A stretch of 64,000 nt of DNA from Megachile rotundata (taxonomy: Eukaryota; Arthropoda; Insecta; Hymenoptera; Megachilidae), in the NCBI RefSeq assembly GCF_050947335.1, contig NW_027473315.1:3038001-3102000 (forward strand), written 5' to 3'. The notes beneath the pieces are model-generated. The model saw nothing but the letters and a program-made list of their open reading frames with translations. It did no database searches and was not told where the DNA came from. Made by a program: the position numbers and the translations under genes. Position 1 is the first letter of the stretch; each line of letters begins with the position of its first letter. Below are positions 53,434 through 64,000 of this stretch, piece by piece.

Positions 53434-55897
53434 GATAGTATGATTGTGATTGTATGATTGTGATTGTATGATTGTGATTGTATGATTATAATTGTATGAT
53501 TGTGATTGTATGATTGTATTTGGGAGATTGTATTTGGGAGATTGTAATTGTATGATTGCGATTGTATGATTGTGATTGTATGATTGCGATTGTATGAATG
53601 CGATTGTATGATTGTGATTGTATGATTGTGATTGTATGATTGTGATCGTATGATTGTATTTGGGAGATTGTATTTGGGAGATTGTAATTGTATGATTGCG
53701 ATTGTATGATTGTGATTGTATGATTGCGATTGTATGATTGTGATTGTATGATTGTGATGTATGATTGTAATTGTATGATTATGATTGTATGATTGTGATT
53801 GTATAATTGTGATTGTATGATTGTGACTGTATGATTGTGATTGCATGATTGTGATTGTATGATTGTGATGTATGATTGTAATTGTATGATTATGATTGTA
53901 TGATTGTGATTGTATGATTGTGATTGTATGATTGTGATTGTATGACTGTGATTGTATGATTGTGATTGTATGATTGTGATTGTATGATTGTGATTGTATG
54001 ATTGAGATTGTATGATTGTGATTGTATGCTTGCGATTGTATGATTGTGATTTTATGATTGTGATTGTATGACTGTGATTGTATGATTGTGATCGTATGAT
54101 TGTATTTGGGAGATTGTATTTGGGAGATTGTATTTGGGAGATTGTAATTGTATGATTGCGATTGTATGATTGTGATTGTATGATTGCGATTGTATGAATG
54201 CGATTGTATGATTGTGATTGTATGATTGTGATTGTATGGTTGTGATTGTATGATTGTGATCGTATGATTGTATTTGGGAGATTGTATTTGGGAGATTGTA
54301 ATTGTATGATTGCGATTGTATGATTGTGATTGTATGATTGCGATTGTATGATTGTGATTGTATGATTGTGATTGTATGATTGTGATTGTATGATTGTGAT
54401 TGTATGATTGTGATTGTATGACTGTGATTGTATGATTGTGATTGTATGATTGAGATTGTATGATTGTGATTGTATGCTTGCGATTGTATGATTGTGATTG
54501 TATGATTGTGATTGTATGACTGTGATTGTATGATTGTGATTGTATGATTGTGATTGTATGATTGTATTTGGGAGATTGTATTTGGGAGATTGTAATTGTA
54601 TGATTGCGATTGTATGATTGTGATTGTATGATAGTGATGAATGATTGTAATTGTATGATTATGATTGTATGATTGTGATTGTATGATTATGATTGTATGA
54701 TTGTGATTATATGATTGCGATTGTATGATTGTGATTGTATGATTATGATTGTATTTTTGTGATTGCATGATTGTGACTGTATGATTGTGATTGTATGATT
54801 GTGATTGTATGAGTGTGATTGTCTGATTGTGGTTGTGCGATTGTGATTGTACGATTGTGAATGTACGATTGTGATTGTATGATTGTGATTGTATGAATAT
54901 GATTGTATGATTGTGATTGCATGATTGTGATTGTATGATTGAGATTGTATGATTGTGATTGTATGCTTGCGATTGTATGATTGTGATTGTATGATTGTGA
55001 TTCTTTGATTGTGATTGTATGATTGTGATTGTATGATTGTGATTGTATGATTGTGATTGTATGAGTGTGATTGTATGATTGTGATTGTATGATTGTGATT
55101 GTATGATTGTGATAGTATGATTGTGATTGTATGATTGTGATTGTATGACTGTGATTGTATGATTGTGATTGTATGATTATAATTGTATGATTGTGATTGT
55201 ATGATTGTATTTGGGAGATTGTATTTGGGAGATTGTATTTGGGAGATTGTAATTGTATGATTGCGATTGTATGATTGTGATTGTATGATTGCGATTGTAT
55301 GAATGCGATTGTATGATTGTGATTGTATGATTGTGATTGTATGATTGCGATTGTATGATTGTGATTGTATGATTGTGATTGTATGATTGTGATCGTATGA
55401 TTGTATTTGGGAGATTGTAATTGTATGATTGCGATTGTATGATTGTGATTGCATGATTGTGATTGTTTGATTGTGATTGCATGATTTTGAATGTATGATT
55501 GTGATTGCATGATTGTGATTGTATGATTGTGAGTGTATGATTGTGATTGTATGATTGTATTTGGGAGATTGTATTTGGGAGATTGTATTTGGGAGATTGT
55601 ATTTGGGAGATTGCATTTGGGAGATTGTATTTGGGAGATTGTAATTGTATGATTGCGATTGTATGATTGTGATTGTATGATTGCGATTGTATGATTGTGA
55701 TTGTATGATTGTGGTGTATGATTGTAATTGTATGATTATGATTGTATGATTGTGATTGTATGATTGAGATTGTATGATTGAGATTGTATGAATGTGATTG
55801 TATGCTTGCGATTGTATGATTGTGATTGTATGATTGTGATTGTATGATTGTGATTGCATGATTTTGAATGTATGATTCTGATTGTATGATTGTGATT
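53353..55897. repeat. ~2.5-kb block, copy 2 (offset 3732)
   Basis: Second copy of 49621-52165. Just after the shared GATTCTG unit (about 55873) it has one extra 14-bp unit, so the offset becomes 3746 (GTTTG 52315/56061). Confidence 0.92.
55556..55639. repeat. Six-unit GGG block
   Basis: GGG from 55563 every 14 bp, 3732 bp from the block at 51824. Confidence 0.95.
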
Positions 55898-56734
55898 GTA
55901 TGATTGTGATTGTATGATTGTGATTGTATGATTGTGATTGTATGATTGTATTTGGGAGATTGTATTTGGGAGATTGTAATTGTATGATTGCGATTGTATG
56001 ATTGTGATTGTATGATTGTGATGTATGATTGTAATTGTATGATTATGATTGTATGATTGTGTTTGTATGATTATGATTGTATGATTGTGGTTGTATGATT
56101 GCGATTGTATGATTGTGATTGTATGATTATGATTGTATTTTTGTGATTGCATGATTGTGATTGTATGATTGTGATTGTATGATTGTGATTGTATGATTGT
56201 GATTGTATGATTGTGATTGTATGATTGTGATTGTATGATTGTGATTGTATGAGTGTGATTGTCTGATTGTGGTTGTGCGATTGTGATTGTACGATTGTGA
56301 ATGTACGATTGTGATTGTATGATTGTGATTGTATGAATATGATTGTATGATTGTGATTGCATGATTGTGATTGTATGATTGAGATTGTATGATTGTGATT
56401 GTATGCTTGCGATTGTATGATTGTGATTGTATGATTGTGATTGTATGATTGTGATTGTATGACTGTGATTGTATGATTGTGATTGTATGATTGTGATTGT
56501 ATGATTGTGATTGTATGATTGTATTTGGGAGATTGTATTTGGGAGATTGTAATTGTATGATTGCGATTGTATGATTGTGATTGTATGATTGTAATGTATG
56601 ATTGTAATTGTATGATTATGATTGTATGATTGTGATTGTATGATTATGATTGTATGATTGTGATTGTATGATTGCGATTGTATGATTGTGATTGTATGAT
56701 TATGATTGTATTTTTGTGATTGCATGATTGTGAT

Positions 56735-57528
56735 TGTATGATTGTGATTGTATGATTGTGATTGTATGATTGTGATTGTATGATTGTGATTGTATGATTG
56801 TGATTGTATGAGTGTGATTGTCTGATTGTGGTTGTGCGATTGTGATTGTACGATTGTGAATGTACGATTGTGATTGTATGATTGTGATTGTATGAATATG
56901 ATTGTATGATTGTGATTGCATGATTGTGATTGTATGATTGAGATTGTATGATTGTGATTGTATGCTTGCGATTGTATGATTGTGATTGTATGATTGTGAT
57001 TCTTTGATTGTGATTGTATGATTGTGATTTTATGATTGTGATTGTATGATTGTGATTGTATGAGTGTGATTGTATGATTGTGATTGTATGATTGTGATTG
57101 TATGATTGTGATAGTATGATTGTGATTGTATGATTGTGATTGTATGACTGTGATTGTATGATTGTGATTGTGCGATTGTGGTTGTACGATTGCGATTGTA
57201 TGATTGTGATTGTATGATTATGATTGTATTTTTGTGATTGCATGATTGTGATTGCATGATTGTGATTGTATGATTGTGATTGTATGATTGTGATTGTATG
57301 ATTGTATTTGGGAGTTTGTATTTGGGATATTGTAATTGTATGATTGCGATTGTATGATTGTGATTGTATGATTGTGATGTATGATTGTAATTGTATGATT
57401 ATGATTGTATGATTGTGATTGCATGGTTGTGATTGTATGATTGTGATTGCATGATTTTGAATGTATGATTGCGATTGCATGATTGTGATTGTATGATTGT
57501 GATTGTATGATTGTGATTGTATGATTGT
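56735..57528. repeat. ~0.8-kb block, copy 2 (offset 4095)
   Basis: Second copy of 52640-53433. The extra 349 bp just upstream contains one more 13-mer and T5 segment. Confidence 0.87.
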
Positions 57529-57847
57529 GATTGTATGATTGTGATTGTATGATTGTGATTGTCTGATTGTGGTTGTGCGATTGTGATTGTACGATTGTGA
57601 TTGTACGATTGTGATTGTATGATTGTGATTGTATGATTATGATTGTGTGATTGTGATTGCATGATTGTGATTGTATGATTGTGATTGCATGATTTTGAAT
57701 GTATGATTGTGATTGCATGATTGTGATTGTATGATTGTGATTGTATGATTGTGATTGTATGATTGTGATAGTATGATTGTGATTGTATGATTGTGATTGT
57801 ATGATTGTGATTGTATGATTATAATTGTATGATTGTGATTGTATGAT

Positions 57848-57903
57848 TGTATTTGGGAGATTGTATTTGGGAGATTGTATTTGGGAGATTGTATTTGGGA
57901 GAT
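57848..57903. repeat. Four-unit GGG block
   Basis: GGG at 57855, 57869, 57883 and 57897, after a TTATAATTG unit near 57830. Confidence 0.93.
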
Positions 57904-58202
57904 TGTAATTGTATGATTGCGATTGTATGATTGTGATTGTATGATTAGGATTGTATGAATGCGATTGTATGATTGTGATTGTATGATTGTGATTGTATGA
58001 TTGTGATTGTATGATTGTGATCGTATGATTGTATTTGGGAGATTGTATTTGGGAGATTGTAATTGTATGATATCGATTGTATGATTGTGATTGTATGATT
58101 GCGATTGTATGATTGTGATTGTATGATTGTGATGTATGATTGTAATTGTATGATTATGATTGTATGATTGTGATTGTATAATTGTGATTGTATGATTGTG
58201 AT

Positions 58203-59375
58203 TGTATGATTGTGATTGTATGATTGTGATTGTATGATTGTGATGTATGATTGTAATTGTATGATTATGATTGTATGATTGTGATTGTATGATTGTGATT
58301 GTATGATTGTGATTGTATGATTGTGATTGTATGATTGTGATTGTATGATTGTGATTGTATGATTGTGATTGTATGATTGAGATTGTATGATTGTGATTGT
58401 ATGCTTGCGATTGCATGATTGTGATTGTATGATTGTGATTGTATGACTGTGATTGTATGATTGTGATTGTATGATTGTGATTGTATGATTGTATTTGGGA
58501 GATTGTATTTGGGAGATTGTAATTGTATGATTGCGATTGTATGATTGTGATTGTATGATTGTGATGTATGATTGTAATTGTATGATTATAATTGTATGAT
58601 TGTGATTGTATTATTATGATTGTATGATTGTGATTATATGATTGCGATTGTATGATTGTGATTGTATGATTATGATTGTATTTTTGTGATTGCATGATTG
58701 TGACTGTATGATTGTGATTGTATGATTGTGATTGTATGAGTGTGATTGTCTGATTGTGGTTGTGCGATTGTGATTGTACGATTGTGAATGTACGATTGTG
58801 ATTGTATGATTGTGATTGTATGAATATGATTGTATGATTGTGATTGCATGATTGTGATTGTATGATTGAGATTGTATGATTGTGATTGTATGCTTGCGAT
58901 TGTATGATTGTGATTGTATGATTGTGATTCTTTGATTGTGATTGTATGATTGTGATTGTATGATTGTGATTGTATGATTGTGATTGTATGAGTGTGATTG
59001 TATGATTGTGATTGTATGATTGTGATTGTATGATTGTGATAGTATGATTGTGATTGTATGATTGTGATTGTATGACTGTGATTGTATGATTGTGATTGTG
59101 CGATTGTGATTGTACGATTGTGAATGTACGATTGTGATTGTATGATTGTGATTGTATGAATATGATTGTATGATTGTGATTGCATGATTGTGATTGTATG
59201 ATTGTGATTGTATGATTGTGATTGTATGATTGTATTTGGGAGTTTGTATTTGGGATATTGTAATTGTATGATTGCGATTGTATGATTGTGATTGTATGAT
59301 TGTGATGTATGATTGCAATTGTATGATTATGATTGTATGATTGTGATTGCATGATTGTGATTGTATGATTGTGAT
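58203..59375. repeat. 1173-bp HOR, copy 1
   Basis: This period is followed directly by copy 2. Shared marks are GAGATTG (58379/59552), the T5 unit (58681/59854), the C cassette (58747/59920 region) and TGCAATTG (59315/60488). 1173 is 84 units minus 3, and each copy holds three 13-mers. Differences are C at 58414 against T at 59587 and a TATTATTATG unit near 58612 against TATGATTATG. Confidence 0.9.
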
Positions 59376-60548
59376 TGTATGATTGTGATTGTATGATTGT
59401 GATTGTATGATTGTGATGTATGATTGTGATTGTATGATTATGATTGTATGATTGTGATTGTATGATTGTGATTGTATGATTGTGATTGTATGATTGTGAT
59501 TGTATGATTGTGATTGTATGATTGTGATTGTATGATTGTGATTGTATGATTGAGATTGTATGATTGTGATTGTATGCTTGCGATTGTATGATTGTGATTG
59601 TATGATTGTGATTGTATGACTGTGATTGTATGATTGTGATTGTATGATTGTGATTGTATGATTGTATTTGGGAGATTGTATTTGGGAGATTGTAATTGTA
59701 TGATTGCGATTGTATGATTGTGATTGTATGATTGTGATGTATGATTGTAATTGTATGATTATAATTGTATGATTGTGATTGTATGATTATGATTGTATGA
59801 TTGTGATTATATGATTGCGATTGTATGATTGTGATTGTATGATTATGATTGTATTTTTGTGATTGCATGATTGTGACTGTATGATTGTGATTGTATGATT
59901 GTGATTGTATGAGTGTGATTGTCTGATTGTGGTTGTGCGATTGTGATTGTACGATTGTGAATGTACGATTGTGATTGTATGATTGCGATTGTATCAATAT
60001 GATTGTATGATTGTGATTGCATGATTGTGATTGTATGATTGAGATTGTATGATTGTGATTGTATGCTTGCGATTGTATGATTGTGATTGTATGATTGTGA
60101 TTCTTTGATTGTGATTGTATGATTGTGATTGTATGATTGTGATTGTATGATTGTGATTGTATGAGTGTGATTGTATGATTGTGATTGTATGATTGTGATT
60201 GTATGATTGTGATAGTATGATTGTGATTGTATGATTGTGATTGTATGACTGTGATTGTATGATTGTGATTGTGCGATTGTGATTGTACGATTGTGAATGT
60301 ACGATTGTGATTGTATGATTGTGATTGTATGAATATGATTGTATGATTGTGATTGCATGATTGTGATTGTATGATTGTGATTGTATGATTGTGATTGTAT
60401 GATTGTATTTGGGAGTTTGTATTTGGGATATTGTAATTGTATGATTGCGATTGTATGATTGTGATTGTATGATTGTGATGTATGATTGCAATTGTATGAT
60501 TATGATTGTATGATTGTGATTGCATGATTGTGATTGTATGATTGTGAT
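59376..60548. repeat. 1173-bp HOR, copy 2
   Basis: Second period. A private change is C at 59995 (TATCAATATG) where copy 1 has G at 58822. After 60548 the sequence moves to TGCATGATTTTGAATG and a TTATAATTG module instead of a third period. Confidence 0.9.
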
Positions 60549-61212
60549 TGCATGATTTTGAATGTATGATTGTGATTGCATGATTGTGATTGTATGATTG
60601 TGATTGTATGATTGTGATTGTATGATTGTGATAGTATGATTGTGATTGTATGATTGTGATTGTATGATTGTGATTGTATGATTATAATTGTATGATTGTG
60701 ATTGTATGATTGTATTTGGGAGATTGTATTTGGGAGATTGTATTTGGGAGATTGAAATTGTATGATTGCGATTGTATGATTGTGATTGTATGATTGCGAT
60801 TGTATGAATGCGATTGTATGATTGTGATTGTATGATTGTGATTGTATGATTGTGATTGTATGATTGTGATCGTATGATTGTATTTGGGAGATTGTAATTG
60901 TATGATTGCGATTGTATGATTGTGATTGCATGATTGTGATTGTTTGATTGTGATTGAATGATTTTGAATGTATGATTGTGATTGCATGATTGTGATTGTA
61001 TGATTGTGATTGTATGATTGTGATTGTATGATTGTATTTGGGAGATTGTATTTGGGAGATTGTATTTGGGAGATTGTATTTGGGAGATTGCATTTGGGAG
61101 ATTGTATTTGGGAGATTGTAATTGTATGATTGCGATTGTATGATTGTGATTGTATGATTGCGATTGTATGATTGCGGTTGTATGATTGTGATGTATGATT
61201 GTAATTGTATGA
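60549..61212. repeat. TTATAATTG-to-GGG module
   Basis: A roughly 350-450-bp module from TTATAATTG (60682) through TGAATGCG, GATCGT, a single GGG unit and TGTTTG to a six-unit GGG block. The same order ends at the six-unit blocks at 3440, 4461, 10233, 12722, 16133, 22533, 51824 and 55556. This copy has GAAATTG near 60752 and TGAATGATTTTG near 60956, where the others read GTAATTG and TGCATGATTTTG. Confidence 0.85.
61033..61116. repeat. Six-unit GGG block
   Basis: GGG from 61040 to 61110 every 14 bp, with TGCATTT in unit five. Confidence 0.95.
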
Positions 61213-64000
61213 TTATGATTGTATGATTGGGATTGTATGATTGAGATTGTATGATTGAGATTGTATGAATGTGATTGTATGCTTGCGATTGTATGATTGT
61301 GATTGTATGATTGTGATTGTATGATTGTGATTGTATGATTGTGATTGCATGATTTTGAATGTATGATTGTGATTGTATGATTGTGATTGTATGATTGTGA
61401 TTGTATGATTGTGATTGTATGATTGTATTTGGGAGATTGTATTTGGGAGATTGTAATTGTATGATTGCGATTGTATGATTGTGATTGTATGATTGTGATG
61501 TATGATTGTAATTGTATGATTATGATTGTATGATTGTGATTGTATGATTATGATTGTATGATTGTGGTTGTATGATTGCGATTGTATGATTGGGATTGTA
61601 TGATTATGATTGTATTTTTGTGATTGCATGATTGTGATTGTATGATTGTGATTGTATGATTGTGATTGTATGATTGTGATTGTATGATTGTGATTGTATG
61701 ATTGTGATTGTATGAGTGTGATTGTCTGATTGTGGTTGTGCGATTGTGATTGTACGATTGTGAATGTACGACTGTGATTGTATGATTGTGATTGTATGAA
61801 TATGATTGTATGATTGTGATTGCATGATTGTGATTGTATGATTGAGATTGTATGATTGTGATTGTATGCTTGCGATTGTATGATTGTGATTGTATGATTG
61901 TGATTGTATGACTGTGATTGTATGATTGTGATTGTATGATTGTGATTGTATGATTGTATTTGGGAGATTGTATTTGGGAGATTGTAATTGTATGATTGCG
62001 ATTGTATGATTGTGATTGTATGATTGTGATGTATGATTGTAATTGTATGATTATGATTGTATGATTGTGATTGTATGATTATGATTGTATGATTGTGATT
62101 GTATGATTGCGATTGTATGATTGTGATTGTATGATTATGATTGTATTTTTGTGATTGCATGGTTGTGATTGTATGATTGTAATTGTATGATTGTGATTGT
62201 ATGATTGTGATTGTATGATTGTGATTGTATGATTGTGATTGTATGATTGTGATTGTATGATTGTGATTGTATGAGTGTGATTGTCTGATTGTGGTTGTGC
62301 GATTGTGATTGTACGATTGTGAATGTACGATTGTGATTGTATGATTGTGATTGTATGAATATGATTGTATGATTGTGATTGCATGATTGTGATTGTATGA
62401 TTGAGATTGTATGATTGTGATTGTATGCTTGCGATTGTATGATTGTGATTGTATGATTGTGATTCTTTGATTGTGATTGTATGATTGTGATTGTATGATT
62501 GTGATTGTATGATTGTGATTGTATGAGTGTGATTGTATGATTGTGATTGTATGATTGTGATTGTATGATTGTGATAGTATGATTGTGATTGTATGATTGT
62601 GATTGTATGACTGTGATTGTATGATTGTGATTGTGCGATTGTGATTGTACGATTGTGAATGTACGATTGTGATTGTATGATTGTGATTGTATGCATATGA
62701 TTGTATGATTGTGATTGCATGATTGTGATTGTATGATTGTGATTGTATGATTGTGATTGTATGATTGTATTTGGGAGTTTGTATTTGGGATATTGTAATT
62801 GTATGATTGCGATTGTATGATTGTGATTGTATGATTGTGATGTATGATTGTAATTGTATGATTATGATTGTATGATTGTGATTGCATGATTGTGATTGTA
62901 TGATTGTGATTGCATGATTTTGAATGTATGATTGTGATTGCATGATTGTGATTGTATGATTGTGATTGTATGATTGTGATTGTATGATTGTGATTGTATG
63001 ATTGTGATTGTATGATTGTGATTGTCTGATTGTGGTTGTGCGATTGTGATTGTACGATTGTGATTGTACGATTGTGATTGTATGATTGTGATTGTATGAT
63101 TATGATTGTGTGATTGTGATTGCATGATTGTGATTGTATGATTGTGATTGCATGATTTTGAATGTATGATTGTGATTGCATGATTGTGATTGTATGATTG
63201 TGATTGTATGATTGTGATTGTATGATTGTGATAGTATGATTGTGATTGTATGATTGTGATTGTATGATTGTGATTGTATGATTGTGATTGTATGATTATA
63301 ATTGTATGATTGTGATTGTATGATTGTATTTGGGAGATTGTATTTGGGAGATTGTATTTGGGAGATTGTAATTGTATGATTGCGATTGTATGATTGTGAT
63401 TGTATGATTGTGATTGTGTGATTGTGATTGTATGATTGTGATCGTATGATTGTATTTGGGAGATTGTATTTGGGAGATTGTAATTGTATGATTGCGATTG
63501 TATGATTGTGATTGTATGATTGCGATTGTATGATTGTGATTGTATGATTGTGATGTATGATTGTAATTGTATGATTATGATTGTATGATTGTGATTGTAT
63601 GATTGTGATTGTATGATTGTGATTGTATGATTGTGATCGTATGATTGTGATTGTATGATTGTGATTGTATGATTGTGATTGTATGATTGTGATTGCATGA
63701 TTGTGATTGTATGGTTGTGATTGCATGATTTTGAATGTATGATTGTGATTGTATGATTGTGATTGTATGATTGGGATGTTATGATTGTGATTGTATGATT
63801 GCGATTGTATGATTGTGATTGTATGATTATGATTATATTTTTGTGATTGCATGATTGTGATTGTATGATTGTGATTGTATGATTGTGATTGTATGATTGT
63901 GATTGTATGATTGTGATTGTATGATTGTGATTGTATGATTGTGATTGTATAATTGTGATTGTCTGATTGTGGTTGTATGATTGTGATTGTATGATTGTGA
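61213..64000. repeat. Terminal HOR stretch, continuing past the window
   Basis: Contains C cassettes at 61724, 62282, 63022 and 63960, 13-mers near 61498, 62029, 62839 and 63551, GATTCTTTG near 62.46 kb, TTATAATTG near 63.3 kb, and GGGATGTTATG near 63772, which resembles the GATGTTATG units near 29.39 and 42.70 kb. The array does not end here. Confidence 0.87.

Larger units (their letters stand above)
1..64000. repeat. 14-bp satellite array filling the window
   Basis: Every line of the window can be parsed into 14-bp units close to TGATTGTGATTGTA, with a small set of recurring variants and an occasional 13-bp unit. The unit is itself two TGATTG hexamers plus TA. The consensus has 7 T, 4 G, 3 A and no C, so C appears only in variant units (GCG, TACG, TGCATG, TCTG, TGACTG, TGCTTG). 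Orientation is the same from end to end; I saw no inverted segment and no unique spacer. Both ends of the window are still inside the array, so its true length exceeds 64 kb. Size, simplicity and HOR structure are typical of eukaryotic heterochromatic satellites. Chromosomal position and species are not shown by the sequence. Confidence 0.99.

Noticed and set aside
49621..55897. Assembly duplication as the only explanation for the near-identical copies
   Set aside because: I keep it as a possibility, but the copies have different neighbours on the left and private base and unit differences, which a simple echo of one sequence would not give. Raw reads are needed to decide.
1..64000. CRISPR array
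   Set aside because: The repeats are only 14 bp and directly adjacent, with no unique spacers and no nearby cas genes. The variants recur as families, which spacers do not.
1..64000. Telomeric repeat
   Set aside because: The unit does not match any common telomere repeat (TTAGGG, TTAGG, TTTAGGG types), and GGG occurs only in marked units.
1..64000. Homeodomain, SOX or CCAAT-factor binding array based on TGATTG or ATTGT cores
   Set aside because: These short cores are in every unit by construction, so their presence carries no information. Full consensus sites with the needed flanks are not seen.
1..64000. Transposon or retroelement remnants between HORs
   Set aside because: I read through all sudden changes of pattern (for example 25212, 30290, 38611, 58070) and each resolves into altered 14-bp units. 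No terminal repeats, target-site duplications or coding remnants were seen.
1..64000. tRNA, rRNA or other structured RNA genes, promoters and terminators
   Set aside because: The strand is almost free of C, so G-C paired stems cannot form. No cloverleaf, TATA-plus-start context or hairpin terminator was found.
1..64000. Inverted repeats or palindromic HORs
   Set aside because: The reverse complement of the unit (CAATCA-rich) does not occur on the given strand, so all copies are direct repeats.

Overview
The whole 64 kb window is one uninterrupted, head-to-tail satellite array. The basic unit is 14 bp, TGATTGTGATTGTA on the given strand, which is two TGATTG hexamers plus TA. I found no unique sequence, no transposon, no RNA gene and no credible protein-coding gene. 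The given strand is T/G-rich and nearly free of C (consensus T7 G4 A3 C0), and the array never changes orientation. A tandem block of this size and low GC fits eukaryotic heterochromatin (centromeric, pericentromeric or subtelomeric) as resolved by long reads. The species cannot be told from the sequence.

The array is a mosaic of a limited set of marked unit types that recur in fixed orders, forming higher-order repeats (HORs). The main marks are: TGTATTTGGGAGAT units in blocks of 1 to 6; a 13-bp unit lacking one T (GATGTATG), nearly always followed by a TAATTG unit and a TTATG unit; a C-bearing cassette (TCTG, TGCG, TACG, TACG, then TGAATATG), seen roughly sixty times; a TATTTTTGTG unit; and smaller marks such as GATAGT, GATCGT, GATTCTTTG, TGAATGCG and TTATAATTG.

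Layout: 0-5.2 kb holds short HOR tandems (about 362, 1021 and 1355 bp periods). 5.2-13 kb holds mixed cassettes, with a 391-bp tandem near 6.2-7.0 kb and a 993-bp block repeated 2489 bp apart. 13.5-23.5 kb holds a roughly 3.8-kb block present twice, separated by a 1.84-kb tandem pair. 23.5-27.5 kb is a mixed stretch sharing blocks with 28-29, 38-39, 41-42 and 46 kb. 27.57-47.9 kb is a large tandem duplication in which copy 1 (27.57-40.2) carries three roughly 1.75-kb HORs and copy 2 (40.8-47.9) carries one. 49.6-57.5 kb is a near-identical duplicated block (offsets 3732, 3746 and 4095 bp). 58.2-60.5 kb is an 1173-bp tandem pair, and the rest continues the array to the window edge.

The minus strand shows many long open frames, up to 1082 codons. 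They arise from arithmetic: the minus-strand unit has no stop codon and 14 is not a multiple of 3, so all three frames spell the same cyclic 14-residue peptide. I treat them as by-products of the repeat, not genes. What is interesting here is the architecture: nested HORs, offsets explained by counting 13-mers, arrays of regularly spaced GGG, and lineage-marking variants that let the duplication history be read. All counts and boundaries were made by eye, so block edges are approximate by about one or two units.
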